Shown here piece after piece: positions 32,885 through 41,988 of a DNA stretch of 60,106 nucleotides (within the stretch, counting starts at the first letter, position 1; each line of letters starts with the position of its first letter). The position numbers and the translations under genes were made by a program. The notes under the pieces are model-generated. The model was not told the DNA's origin, made no database searches, and saw only the letters and a list, made by a program, of their open reading frames with translations. This DNA comes from CALCLY01 sp900552775 (GTDB lineage Bacteria; Bacillota; Clostridia; UMGS1883; UMGS1540), in contig CALCLY010000008.1 of assembly GCA_937966555.1 (NCBI GenBank), positions 1-60,106 on the forward strand, written 5' to 3'.

Positions 32885-32900
32885 ACAATCGACTTTATCT

Positions 32901-32929
32901 ATTATAGCAGATAGTGTCGGATTTGTCAA
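32901..32929 (-). promoter_or_regulatory. Consensus promoter of the tRNA operon
   Basis: TTGACA (32924-32929), 17 bases, TATAAT (32901-32906) on the minus strand, 17 bases before tRNA-Gly. Confidence 0.9.
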
Positions 32930-32998
32930 CACATTTTTGATATTTTTTTTATTTTTTTCAAAAAAATTATTTTTAAGACAAAAATAGCTTCAAAATCA

Positions 32999-33014
32999 AT
33001 GCGTTAAACCGCAT
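32999..33014 (-). terminator. Weak hairpin after atpC
   Basis: ATGCG and CGCAT pair over six bases just after atpC; the tract that follows is T-rich but interrupted. It may end the ATP synthase operon, with low certainty. Confidence 0.3.
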
Positions 33015-33035
33015 AAATATTTTATTTTCGGGTTT

Positions 33036-33437
33036 TCAGTTTTCTTTTGAGACGGAGATTCTCACAAGTGCACGCTTAAGTTTCATTTCCAGAATACGCA
33101 TTTCCTTTTCTCCCTGCGCATGTGCCATTGCTTCTTCCGCACGTTTTTTCGCACGCTCAGCTCTTTCAAGCTCTATATCGTCCGCAAATTCAAACGTTGT
33201 TGCGGCAAGGCGCACTTTACCGTCAGCAACGCTCAGAAAACCGTCAGAGCAGGCGGCACGGCGTTCCGCGCCGTCCGCCTTTATTTTAACCATTCCGTTT
33301 TCTATTACCGTAAGATAATTTATATGGCGCGGCAAAATAAGAACATCACCCATCACTGTTCTTGCAAAAATGCTTTCGGCTTCGCCGTCGAACATAACTC
33401 CGTCCGGAGTTATAACCTTAAGCTCAAACGTGCTCAT
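33036..33437 (-). CDS. atpC: F1-ATP synthase epsilon subunit
   Basis: 133 residues. The N-terminal beta-sandwich has FELKVITPDGVMFDGEAESI and LPRHINYLTVIENG, and the C-terminal helical hairpin is rich in Ala, Glu and Lys. Epsilon couples the rotor to the c-ring and inhibits ATP hydrolysis. Its start overlaps the atpD stop by 4 bases; it is the last gene of the operon. Confidence 0.95.
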   Translation of the reverse strand: MSTFELKVITPDGVMFDGEAESIFARTVMGDVLILPRHINYLTVIENGMVKIKADGAERRAACSDGFLSVADGKVRLAATTFEFADDIELERAERAKKRAEEAMAHAQGEKEMRILEMKLKRALVRISVSKEN

Positions 33438-34825
33438 TTTACACCCGCCTTATCAGTTACATCATCTATCGTACCGGCAAAAAGGAATGCCGATTCCGGA
33501 ACATCGTCATGCTTACCCTCTATAATCTCTTTAAAGCCGCGTACAGTCTCGCGTACGGGGACATATTTACCCTGCATACCCGTAAACTGTTCTGCAACCG
33601 TAAAAGGCTGTGAGAGGAATCTCTGCACTTTTCTTGCACGGCTTACCGTAAGCTTGTCTTCATCCGACAGCTCATCCATACCCATAATGGCTATTATATC
33701 CTGAAGTTCTCTGTATCTCTGCAAAATTTTCTGAACTCCGCGCGCCGTCTCATAATGCTCGTTTCCGACAACTTCGGGTGTAAGAATTTTTGAAGTTGAA
33801 TCAAGCGGATCAACGGCAGGGAAAATGCCCTGAGACGAAATCTGTCTTGACAAAACCGTGGTGGCATCAAGATGCGCAAACGTTGTTGCCGGTGCCGGAT
33901 CTGTTAAATCGTCCGCCGGAACATAAACAGCCTGAACAGAGGTTATGGAACCTTTTTTTGTAGACGTTATTCTTTCCTGAAGAGCGCCCATTTCCGTAGC
34001 AAGTGTAGGCTGATAGCCCACTGCCGACGGCATACGTCCCAAAAGCGCCGAAACTTCGCTTCCCGCCTGTGTGAATCTGAATATATTATCTATAAAAAGC
34101 AGAACATCCTGTCCTTCTTTATCACGGAAATACTCAGCCATTGTAAGTCCTGAAAGACCTACTCTCATTCTTGCTCCGGGCGGCTCGTTCATCTGCCCGT
34201 ATACGAGCGCGGTTTTATTTAAAACTCCGGATTCTTTCATTTCTCCGTACAAGTCGTTTCCTTCTCTTGTGCGCTCTCCGACGCCTGTAAATACGGAGAT
34301 ACCGCCATGCTGTTTTGCAACGTTATTGATAAGTTCCATAATAAGCACGGTTTTTCCTACTCCGGCACCGCCGAAAAGACCTATTTTACCGCCCTTTGCA
34401 TAAGGGCATATAAGGTCAACAACTTTTATTCCCGTTTCAAGCATTTCTGTTGTGCTTTCCTGTTCTTCATAAGGCGGCGCCGGGCGGTGAATTGACCATT
34501 TTTCGGTATTTTCGGGTGCCGGCATATTATCAATAGGTTCACCCAAAAGATTGAACATTCTGCCGAGAGTAGCTTCCCCGACAGGCACACGTATGGGTTC
34601 ACCCGTGTCAAGCGCACGCGTTCCGCGCTTTAATCCGTCAGTAGAGCTCATTGCAATACATCTTGCAACATTGTCTCCCGTAAGCGCCGCAACCTCGCAA
34701 ATAATCTTTCTTTCTCCGCACATAATCTCAATTGCGGTAAGAAGTTCGGGCAGCTTGCCCTCTTCAAATCTAATATCAAGCACAGGTCCCATAACTCTTA
34801 TGACCGTACCGTAATTTTCGCTCAT
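33434..34825 (-). CDS. atpD: F1-ATP synthase beta subunit
   Basis: 463 residues. The P-loop GGAGVGKTVLI (about residues 150-160), GERTREGNDL and the segment LLFIDNIFRFTQAGSEVS identify the catalytic beta subunit. The ATG at 34825 (MSENYGTVIRVMG) follows AAGGAG by 8 bases; an ATG eight codons earlier is rejected. Confidence 0.97.
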   Translation of the reverse strand: MSENYGTVIRVMGPVLDIRFEEGKLPELLTAIEIMCGERKIICEVAALTGDNVARCIAMSSTDGLKRGTRALDTGEPIRVPVGEATLGRMFNLLGEPIDNMPAPENTEKWSIHRPAPPYEEQESTTEMLETGIKVVDLICPYAKGGKIGLFGGAGVGKTVLIMELINNVAKQHGGISVFTGVGERTREGNDLYGEMKESGVLNKTALVYGQMNEPPGARMRVGLSGLTMAEYFRDKEGQDVLLFIDNIFRFTQAGSEVSALLGRMPSAVGYQPTLATEMGALQERITSTKKGSITSVQAVYVPADDLTDPAPATTFAHLDATTVLSRQISSQGIFPAVDPLDSTSKILTPEVVGNEHYETARGVQKILQRYRELQDIIAIMGMDELSDEDKLTVSRARKVQRFLSQPFTVAEQFTGMQGKYVPVRETVRGFKEIIEGKHDDVPESAFLFAGTIDDVTDKAGVK

Positions 34826-34845
34826 AGCCTTCTCTCCTTTTCCGA

Positions 34846-35685
34846 TCACTGCGCTCCCGCAACAATCTCCGTTATCTCACGCGTTATAACAGCCTGTCTT
34901 GCTCTGTTAAAGCTTAAAGTCAAATCATTTATCATTTCTTCCGCATTCTTGTTTGCACTGTTCATAGCGGTTTGTCTTGAAGCGTATTCCGATGCACGCG
35001 ATTCACATACAGCACCGTAAATTATTCCCGAAACATATTGCGGAACGATTGTCTGCATAACACTTTCAGTTCCCGGTTCACAAACTGTCAGCATTTTTTT
35101 TCTGTTTTTCCCGGGTTCAAGAGGCAATATCTTTTCCGCTTCCACAGTCTGAGTCATCATTGATGTGAAGTTTGTATAGCAAATCCATAGCGCATCAAAT
35201 TTTTCGTTTTGATATTCATCGCACAAAATTGAAGCTATTTCCTTGCAGTCTCCCACGCCGACATCTTCTGCCGTAGCATATTTGTCCGTAACGATTTCGA
35301 TATGTCTTTTTGTAAAATGTTCGCACATTCTTCTGCCGATGGGCAAAACCGATAATTCCTTATACTTCTCCGCAGTTTCGGCACAAAGCTTCAATATGTT
35401 GTTGTTATATCCGCCGGCAAGGCCGCGGTCTCCTCCTATAACTATTATGCATGCTTTCCCATTTTCACGAGACTCGTAAAACGGCATTTTGGCATCTCCC
35501 GCACACGCCTCTATATCGGCTATTGTCTGCTTAAGAATTTCAAAATACGGTCTCGAATGAGCTATGCGCTCTTTTGCACGCCGCAGTTTTGAAACAGCGG
35601 CAAGTTCCATTGCCTTTGTGATCTGCTTCGTACTCTCAACGCTTTTTATTCTGTTTTTTATGTTCTTCATTGACGAACCAGCCAT
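34846..35685 (-). CDS. atpG: F1-ATP synthase gamma subunit
   Basis: 279 residues, the central rotor shaft. The N-terminal helix IKNRIKSVESTKQITKAME and the C-terminal helix SFNRARQAVITREITEI are both diagnostic. GAGGTG precedes the ATG at 35685; the homologous start could also be the ATG five codons later. Confidence 0.96.
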   Translation of the reverse strand: MAGSSMKNIKNRIKSVESTKQITKAMELAAVSKLRRAKERIAHSRPYFEILKQTIADIEACAGDAKMPFYESRENGKACIIVIGGDRGLAGGYNNNILKLCAETAEKYKELSVLPIGRRMCEHFTKRHIEIVTDKYATAEDVGVGDCKEIASILCDEYQNEKFDALWICYTNFTSMMTQTVEAEKILPLEPGKNRKKMLTVCEPGTESVMQTIVPQYVSGIIYGAVCESRASEYASRQTAMNSANKNAEEMINDLTLSFNRARQAVITREITEIVAGAQ

Positions 35686-35695
35686 AGGTTACACC

Positions 35696-37207
35696 TCAAC
35701 CGTTTACAAATATATCTTTAAATTCTGCAATCAGGTCATGCAGTTTCTTCTCGTTTTCTTCACTGAGTGCTCCCGTATCCCGTATTGCCGCAAGCACATC
35801 TGCACCGCCCGCGTCAAGATAAGCGCAAAGTCTCTCTTTAAATTCGCCTATTTTTGCGCAGTCTATGCTGTCAAGCATTCCGTTTACAACCGCGTAAATA
35901 AGCGCAACCTGTTTTTCTACATCCAGCGGGGCATTTCTGTCCTGCTTCAAAACCTCAACAATACGTTCGCCCTGCATAAGGCGCTGTCTTGTATCTGCAT
36001 CAAGATCCGAGCCGAACTGCGCAAATGCCTGCAACTCTCTGTACTGCGAATATGCGAGCTTAAGCTGACCCGAAACTTTTTTCATGGCTTTAATCTGCGC
36101 CGAGCCGCCAACGCGCGATACCGATATACCCGGGTTTACGGCGGGTCGTATTCCCATATGGAAAAGCTCCGATTCAAGGAAAATCTGTCCGTCCGTAATG
36201 GATATTACGTTTGTGGGGATATATGCCGATACGTCCCCTGCCTGCGTTTCTATTATCGGCAGGGCGGTAAGTGAACCTCCGCCGTATTCGGGCGCAATGT
36301 TTGCCGCTCTCTCAAGAAGTCTCGAATGCAAATAAAATACATCTCCGGGATATGCTTCACGTCCGGGCGGTCTTCTGATAAGAAGCGAAAGAGCGCGGTA
36401 CGCAACCGCATGCTTTGAAAGATCGTCATAAATTATAAGCGCATCTTTCCCCTGTTTCATAAAATATTCGCCCATAGTACAGCCGGCATACGGAGCAATA
36501 TACTGAAGCGGCGCGCTTTCTGAAGCCGAGGCGGATACTATTATCGTATAGTCCATCGCACCTGCCGCGCGCAGAGTCTCCTCAACATTTGCAACCGTCG
36601 AACGTTTCTGTCCTATGGCAACATATATGCAGTAAACACCCTTACCTTTTTGATTTATTATTGTGTCAAGTGCTATGGCGGTTTTTCCCGTCTGTCTGTC
36701 ACCGATTATAAGCTCACGCTGTCCTCTGCCTATCGGTATCATTGAATCTATTGCCAAAATACCGGTTTGCAACGGCACATTAACCGATTTTCTTTCGATT
36801 ATTCCGGGAGCATCGCTCTCTATTGGGCGCGTTTCGTGCGTATCTATCTTGCCTCTGCCGTCAATAGGCTGACCAAGCGCATTTACAGCTCTTCCGAGAA
36901 GCACCTCACCCACGGGCACCGAAACAACCTCGCCCGTTCTTTTTACAACATCGCCTTCCAGAATACCCTCATCGTCACCGAGCAGCACTGCGGAAACAAA
37001 TCCTTCTTCCAAATTAAGTGCCATTCCGTACACATCTCCCGGAAAAAGCAAAAGTTCATTGGACATACAGTCTTCAATTCCATGAACTCTTGCAATACCG
37101 TCACCTACGGATATTACATAGCCGATATCGTCTTCTTTTATTTTATTATTGTAGTTTTTTATCTGTTCTTTTATTATTTTGCTGATTTCCTCAGACTTAA
37201 TCTGCAT
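35696..37207 (-). CDS. atpA: F1-ATP synthase alpha subunit
   Basis: 503 residues. The nucleotide site has GDRQTGKTAIALD, and the family segment ALSLLIRRPPGREAYPGDVF is intact. It forms the non-catalytic half of the F1 hexamer. Its start overlaps atpH by 11 bases. Confidence 0.97.
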   Translation of the reverse strand: MQIKSEEISKIIKEQIKNYNNKIKEDDIGYVISVGDGIARVHGIEDCMSNELLLFPGDVYGMALNLEEGFVSAVLLGDDEGILEGDVVKRTGEVVSVPVGEVLLGRAVNALGQPIDGRGKIDTHETRPIESDAPGIIERKSVNVPLQTGILAIDSMIPIGRGQRELIIGDRQTGKTAIALDTIINQKGKGVYCIYVAIGQKRSTVANVEETLRAAGAMDYTIIVSASASESAPLQYIAPYAGCTMGEYFMKQGKDALIIYDDLSKHAVAYRALSLLIRRPPGREAYPGDVFYLHSRLLERAANIAPEYGGGSLTALPIIETQAGDVSAYIPTNVISITDGQIFLESELFHMGIRPAVNPGISVSRVGGSAQIKAMKKVSGQLKLAYSQYRELQAFAQFGSDLDADTRQRLMQGERIVEVLKQDRNAPLDVEKQVALIYAVVNGMLDSIDCAKIGEFKERLCAYLDAGGADVLAAIRDTGALSEENEKKLHDLIAEFKDIFVNG

Positions 37208-37751
37208 TTAAACTCTCCAATCCGCGGTTTTTGATTTCACCCAACAGCCCTTCAAGACGTGTTTTAAGGCTTGCATCTATCTGCCTGCCTTCAAATCTTA
37301 AAATAAGACCGCCCAAAAGACTCTTGTCCACACGGTTTTCCGTTTTCACGGATTTGCCCGTTATTTTTTCAAGCTCCGCATTGATTTTTTCAAGCTCGTT
37401 TTCAAAAAGCGGCACAGCCGAAACAGCCTCGGCACGGATCATTCCGCTATCTTTCATATATGCTTCTTCATATTCTTCAGCCGCTTTTTCAATATTTTCC
37501 TGAAGGTGCTCTTTCACAAGTATTTTCAGGAAGTTCAATACATACTCATGTGCACCCGAAAAAGCCTCATCTATAAGCTTTTCTTTTTCTTCAAACGGAA
37601 TCAGCGGCATACCCAAAACTTTCATATAGTCCGGATTTTCCGAAAGCGCACGGCAAATTTCATGCAACTCTGAAAGCACGCTTTTTTCCATTTTGTTTTC
37701 AGCCGCAAGAGAATAAAGCGCCGCACCGTATCCGCTGCAAAGCTCACTCAT
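37197..37751 (-). CDS. atpH: F1-ATP synthase delta subunit
   Basis: 184 residues. The N-terminal helical bundle (YGAALYSLAAENK) and the C-terminal segment VDKSLLGGLILRFEGRQID match the delta (OSCP) subunit that links F1 to the peripheral stalk. It overlaps atpF by 4 bases. Confidence 0.95.
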   Translation of the reverse strand: MSELCSGYGAALYSLAAENKMEKSVLSELHEICRALSENPDYMKVLGMPLIPFEEKEKLIDEAFSGAHEYVLNFLKILVKEHLQENIEKAAEEYEEAYMKDSGMIRAEAVSAVPLFENELEKINAELEKITGKSVKTENRVDKSLLGGLILRFEGRQIDASLKTRLEGLLGEIKNRGLESLNAD

Positions 37752-38254
37752 GATTTGCCTCCCATTTCATCTATAAGCCTGTCCAGAAGCTCATGCTGAC
37801 CTTCCTCGTCAATATTCTTTTCTATAACTTTTGAAGCAATGCTCACGGCTATTGAAGAAATATCGTCTCTTGCGCCGATAACCGCGTTTTCACGTTCTTT
37901 TTCCGCCTGTTCCATAGCTCTCGAAACTATGCCGCCTGCTTCTGCACGGGCATCGGAAATTATCTTTTCCTCGGAAATCTGAGCGCGTTTTTTTGCACTG
38001 CTGAGAATATTTTCGGCCTCTTGTTTTGCTCCTGTCAGACGTTTTGTGTATTCGTCTCTCATATTTTCTGCGCCGCTCTTAGCTGTCTCGGCATCGGAAT
38101 ACATATCCGAAATTTCTTTTTCACGTGCGTCAAGAACATTATTCACGGGCTTAAAGAGAAATTTCTTAAGCAGCAAATAAAGTATTATAAGGTTTCCCCA
38201 CGTAAAAATAAGCGTCCATACATCTATCGTTACAAACGACATAAATTCTTCCAC
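37748..38254 (-). CDS. atpF: FO-ATP synthase b subunit
   Basis: 168 residues: one N-terminal membrane helix (VWTLIFTWGNLIILYLLLKK) followed by a long charged coiled coil, the peripheral stalk. The GTG at 38254 follows AGGGG by 8 bases; an ATG four codons in is possible. Confidence 0.94.
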   Translation of the reverse strand: MEEFMSFVTIDVWTLIFTWGNLIILYLLLKKFLFKPVNNVLDAREKEISDMYSDAETAKSGAENMRDEYTKRLTGAKQEAENILSSAKKRAQISEEKIISDARAEAGGIVSRAMEQAEKERENAVIGARDDISSIAVSIASKVIEKNIDEEGQHELLDRLIDEMGGKS

Positions 38255-38275
38255 TGTATCAACCCCTTTAAAATA

Positions 38276-38533
38276 TTACAGCAGTTTTATAAACGGATTT
38301 GCAAAGAGAAGTATAAGGGCAACAACAAGTCCGTAAATACCGGTAGATTCAGCAACCGCACATCCGAAAAGCATTGTGGAAGTTATATCGCTCTTTGCCT
38401 CGGGCTGTCTGCCGACCGCTTCCGCCGCTTTACCTGCGGCATAACCCTGTCCTATTCCGGGGCCTATACCGGCTATCATAGCCAGACCCGCACCGACTGC
38501 CGAAGCTGCCAAAACAATTGCTTTTTCCATCAT
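38276..38533 (-). CDS. atpE: FO-ATP synthase c subunit with sodium-binding signature
   Basis: 85 residues, two membrane helices. The first helix has GIGPGIGQGYAAG with Gln29 and the second has AVAESTGIYGLV with Glu62, Ser63, Thr64 and Tyr67. These correspond to the sodium ligands of the Ilyobacter tartaricus c-ring (Gln32, Glu65, Ser66, Thr67, Tyr70), and the overall sequence is very similar to it. This points to a sodium-driven ATP synthase. Proton-type c subunits lack the Gln and the Ser-Thr pair. Confidence 0.95.
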   Translation of the reverse strand: MMEKAIVLAASAVGAGLAMIAGIGPGIGQGYAAGKAAEAVGRQPEAKSDITSTMLFGCAVAESTGIYGLVVALILLFANPFIKLL

Positions 38534-38562
38534 AATTTTTGTCCTCCATATTTTAAAATAAT

Positions 38563-39297
38563 TTATTCAGCGGCGTTTTTGATATACACCATTGTCAACA
38601 TACATATAATATAAGCCTGCAAAAAGCTTGTGAAAAGATCAAAATAAATTGAGAGCAGCGCCGGCAAGCCGAGCTGAAATATCGGAATAGAGTTTAAAAA
38701 CGCATTCGGTATAAATTTCAGCACAACCAAGCTCAGTCCGGCAAGCGCGGCATAAACAAGGCTTGTTATTACCGTTCCAGCCGCAATATTTCCGAAATGA
38801 CGGAATGAAATTGAAATAGGATTGGCAATTTCACTCACAATATTCAGCGGAAGCAGAAGCGGTACAGGCTCTACAAATCCATGAAGCCAGCCGCCGAATC
38901 CGTGTTTTTTAAAGGTTGTAATCTGAACCATAATAAATGTTACAAGCGCCCATCCCAGCGTAACGCTCAAATCCGCCGTATACGGTCTGAGGCCCAAAAG
39001 CGATGACAAACTTCCCGTTATCGACATCGCAAAAAGCGTTCCTATATACGGCGCAAAATCACGGCAATTTTTACCCATTGTTGAATCAACAAGCGAATAG
39101 ACCATAGTCACAAGCTTTTCTGCCACAATCTGCCGCTTTGTTTCGGGGCGTGTTTTAAGCCCGTGCGTCAGCCACGCGCAAAGCGCCGTCAAAGCTATCA
39201 TGATAATCCACATATTAACAATAGTTTCCGTTATCGCAATTCCGCCGAAAACAGGAATGCGAAACAGTATTTTAGGTCCGTTTACTTTAACGTTCAT
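38563..39297 (-). CDS. atpB: FO-ATP synthase a subunit
   Basis: 244 residues with five to six membrane helices. The essential stator arginine lies in ISISFRHFGNIAAGTVI, and the C-terminal helix LPALLSIYFDLFTSFLQAYI is conserved. It forms the ion half-channels against the c-ring. It overlaps atpI by 4 bases. Confidence 0.95.
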   Translation of the reverse strand: MNVKVNGPKILFRIPVFGGIAITETIVNMWIIMIALTALCAWLTHGLKTRPETKRQIVAEKLVTMVYSLVDSTMGKNCRDFAPYIGTLFAMSITGSLSSLLGLRPYTADLSVTLGWALVTFIMVQITTFKKHGFGGWLHGFVEPVPLLLPLNIVSEIANPISISFRHFGNIAAGTVITSLVYAALAGLSLVVLKFIPNAFLNSIPIFQLGLPALLSIYFDLFTSFLQAYIICMLTMVYIKNAAE

Positions 39298-39680
39298 GCT
39301 TCATCTCCGTGTTTCTTGCTCCTGTGAGCTTTTGTGATAAGTATTATTATGCGCGGAAATACAAGAGGTATAACAGCGGCAATATAATTTATATAATCAG
39401 ACTTTATTGCAAAGATCACAGCGGTCGCAATTATAACAAGCCGCAAGGTATACGAAAGTCCCATAAACGCCTGTACACTGTTTTTACGCTTGACGGATAT
39501 ATCTATCGTAAGAGCCAAAAGAAAATAATTCAAAAGAGCCGCCGCATATCCTATCAGCGCTCCCAAAACCGCTCCCGTTCCGCCGTATCCTGCTATATAA
39601 AAAGCCGCAACCATAAGCAGCGTGCACGGAATGAGCATCAATGACATATTTTTAATTTCTTTAAGCAGCGTGCGATCCAT
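39294..39680 (-). CDS. atpI: ATP synthase subunit I (AtpI-like)
   Basis: 128 residues with four membrane helices, the size and place of the AtpI/ATP-synthase-I protein that helps assemble the c-ring. AGGGAG precedes the ATG at 39680; the earlier ATG at 39740 has no ribosome site and lies in the promoter. It is the first gene of the operon. Family assignment rests on position and topology more than on motifs. Confidence 0.78.
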   Translation of the reverse strand: MDRTLLKEIKNMSLMLIPCTLLMVAAFYIAGYGGTGAVLGALIGYAAALLNYFLLALTIDISVKRKNSVQAFMGLSYTLRLVIIATAVIFAIKSDYINYIAAVIPLVFPRIIILITKAHRSKKHGDEA

Positions 39681-39711
39681 ATATAAGTCTCCCTTTCCGT
39701 ATATATTCTGT

Positions 39712-39740
39712 ATTATATCAGCAAAATTTGGCAAATGCAA
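39712..39740 (-). promoter_or_regulatory. Probable promoter of the ATP synthase operon
   Basis: TATAAT (39712-39717) with a weak TTGCAT (39735-39740) 17 bases upstream on the minus strand, 32 bases before atpI. Confidence 0.55.
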
Positions 39741-39813
39741 GCTTTTTGCAAAAAATCTTAACGGCTTTTTAACATTTCACAAATTCTTCATATATTTTTT
39801 CCACGTTGCACAA

Positions 39814-39857
39814 AAAAAATACGCAAAAGACACATTTGCCTGTCTCCTGCGTATTTT
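39814..39857 (-). terminator. Terminator of the rhamnose operon
   Basis: AAAATACGCA pairs with TGCGTATTTT around an inner stem AGACA/TGTCT, and the minus strand continues in a run of T. It lies 13 bases after rhaD. Confidence 0.75.
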
Positions 39858-39869
39858 AAAAATTTCTGT

Positions 39870-40685
39870 TTATAAATTTAGAAAATCTTTTCTGTATTTT
39901 ACTCCGAAAGAATCTCCGAGCAGCTTAAGCTGTTCATCCGTAATCGTTCCCACTCTCGGAAGTCCTGCGGTGAGCATATAAACCTGAGCCGCTTTTTCAA
40001 CCGTTTCGATAAGTCCGAATGTTTCATCCATAGTTCTGCCGGCAGCATACATCCCGTGCATTCCCCATACAACCAAGCGGAATTCCTTCATTTTTTCCGC
40101 TGTTGCCACACCTATTTCATTAGTTCCGCAAAGCATCCACGGAAGAACGCCCACGCCGTCCGGAAATACAACAATGCACTCTGTGCACATTTCCCAAAGA
40201 GAATGAGTAAATTTCTTTTCATCAAGCTCATGAACATAAGTCATTGCAAGAATATTTGTCGGATGGCTGTGCATTACTATGCGATGCTCGGGGTCTGCGG
40301 AAAGCCTTGCCTGATGGCTCATAAGATGTGCCGGAAGTTCGCTTGTAAATTTTCCTCCGTCTTCAAAGCCCCATAAAAGCTCTGCCGTAACGCCGTCATC
40401 TGCAATTTTTATAATACCTAAATTGTCCTCCAGATCATACTTAACGTTTTTGAAATATTTTCCCGTTCCGGTAACTATAAATACTTTGCCGCGAAGCGCC
40501 GAAGCGTCAAACCCTATGGGAATTGTTCTTATAACTTTGTCAAGATACAGATACTGTGTTACTTCCTCCGTATCAAGCATATAGCTTATGTTACCGCCGT
40601 TTCTTTCATCCCAGCCGAGACGGTACATATTTGAAGTTGCGTCCTTCATTTCTTCTATAAATGGTGCGTGTAAAATGTTTTTCAT
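39870..40685 (-). CDS. rhaD: Rhamnulose-1-phosphate aldolase
   Basis: 271-residue class II aldolase. The zinc ligands are in MHSHPTNILAMTYVH and WGMHGMYAAG, and the N-terminal MYRLGWDERNGGNISYML is the RhaD signature. It splits L-rhamnulose-1-phosphate into dihydroxyacetone phosphate and L-lactaldehyde. It overlaps rhaA by 4 bases and ends the operon. Confidence 0.95.
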   Translation of the reverse strand: MKNILHAPFIEEMKDATSNMYRLGWDERNGGNISYMLDTEEVTQYLYLDKVIRTIPIGFDASALRGKVFIVTGTGKYFKNVKYDLEDNLGIIKIADDGVTAELLWGFEDGGKFTSELPAHLMSHQARLSADPEHRIVMHSHPTNILAMTYVHELDEKKFTHSLWEMCTECIVVFPDGVGVLPWMLCGTNEIGVATAEKMKEFRLVVWGMHGMYAAGRTMDETFGLIETVEKAAQVYMLTAGLPRVGTITDEQLKLLGDSFGVKYRKDFLNL

Positions 40686-41923
40686 GCTCTCTGTGAAAGC
40701 TCCTTTTCTTCATAGTCTTTAATATCTTTTATGTAACATGCGGGAACATCCTCGCGTTTTAAGTATTCTGCCCATACGTCTCCGAACGGAAGCGTTTTCG
40801 CCTCTTCGGAAAGCACCATAAGCTCTGTAAACCGGCTTTCTTCCTGAAGCTTTTTCATTTCATCCGAAGGCTGCAAAAGTGCAAAAAGCAACGCCTTCGA
40901 AACACTTCTGGCTCCTGTTACCCATGCGGATATTCTGTTTATCGACGCATCGAAATAATCTGTTGCTATAAACACCTTAGAAAGAGCATCGTTTCTTACT
41001 ATTTCTTTTGCTATTTCACGCGTCTCGTCATCAAACAAAACAACATGGTCACTGTCCCATCTTACGCCGCGCGTAATATGAAGGGCAATATGGTCGTTAA
41101 AGAGCAGCATTGATGAAATTTTGTCCGAAACAAGTTCTGTCGGATGATAATGTCCGTTGTCCATAAGAGGCGTTATACCTTTCTTGGCAACATAATTCAT
41201 ACAAAATTCCGCACTGCCTACAGTGTATGATTCGAGTCCTATGCCGAATACTTTCGACTCAAGGCAAACAAATACTTTGCTCTTATCGTACGGCACGCTT
41301 AATATTTCATCAAGTGATTCCGCAAAACGTCTGCGCGGTGCAAGCCTGTCTGCCGGAATATCCTTAAATCCGTCCGGAATCCAGATATTCATAACACACG
41401 GAACACCCGTTTCGTTTGCAAAATACTCTGAAATTTCAAGGCATCTTTTGCCGTGCTCAATCCAGAATTTACGAACATCACCGCAGGGCGATGAAAGCGT
41501 CAGATTATCACGCACCATGGAGTGCGAAAAGAATGTGGGATTAAAATCGATACCCATTCCTCTTTCCTTGGCAAAATCAACCCATGCCTTAAAGTGCTTT
41601 GGCTGCAGCGCGTCACGGTCTGCAAACTCACCGTCCTCGAAAATTGCATAGCACGCGTGAAGGTTAAGTTTAAGTTTGCCGGGAATAAGCGATGCTGCTT
41701 TGTCAAAATCCGCCATCAGCTCCTTCGGAGTTCTTGCCTTACCCGGGTAATTTCCCGTCGTTTGAATTCCTCCGGAAAGCGCTTCGCGGCTGTCAAAGCC
41801 CGTAACATCATCACCCTGCCAGCAGTGAAGAGATATTGTGGTTTCCGAAAGCTTTTTTATAGCCGCCTCGGTATCAATTCCGAAGCTTTCATATATTTTT
41901 TTTGCCTCTTCATATCTGTTCAT
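40682..41923 (-). CDS. rhaA: L-rhamnose isomerase
   Basis: 413 residues, normal length. It contains LHCWQGDDVTGFD, DFNPTFFSHSMVRDNLTLS and DNGHYHPTELVSDKISSML, typical of RhaA, a metal-dependent TIM-barrel enzyme converting L-rhamnose to L-rhamnulose. It is downstream of rhaB. Confidence 0.96.
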   Translation of the reverse strand: MNRYEEAKKIYESFGIDTEAAIKKLSETTISLHCWQGDDVTGFDSREALSGGIQTTGNYPGKARTPKELMADFDKAASLIPGKLKLNLHACYAIFEDGEFADRDALQPKHFKAWVDFAKERGMGIDFNPTFFSHSMVRDNLTLSSPCGDVRKFWIEHGKRCLEISEYFANETGVPCVMNIWIPDGFKDIPADRLAPRRRFAESLDEILSVPYDKSKVFVCLESKVFGIGLESYTVGSAEFCMNYVAKKGITPLMDNGHYHPTELVSDKISSMLLFNDHIALHITRGVRWDSDHVVLFDDETREIAKEIVRNDALSKVFIATDYFDASINRISAWVTGARSVSKALLFALLQPSDEMKKLQEESRFTELMVLSEEAKTLPFGDVWAEYLKREDVPACYIKDIKDYEEKELSQRA

Positions 41924-41988
41924 ATAGAGTCTCCTTTTCTTTTATTTGAGTCCGGACAAAGTTATGTTCGACTCAGATTACTTATCGT

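Noticed and set aside
35564..36274. Plus-strand ORF of 236 codons opposite atpG and atpA
   Set aside because: It spans two conserved ATP synthase genes in antisense and contains no family motif.
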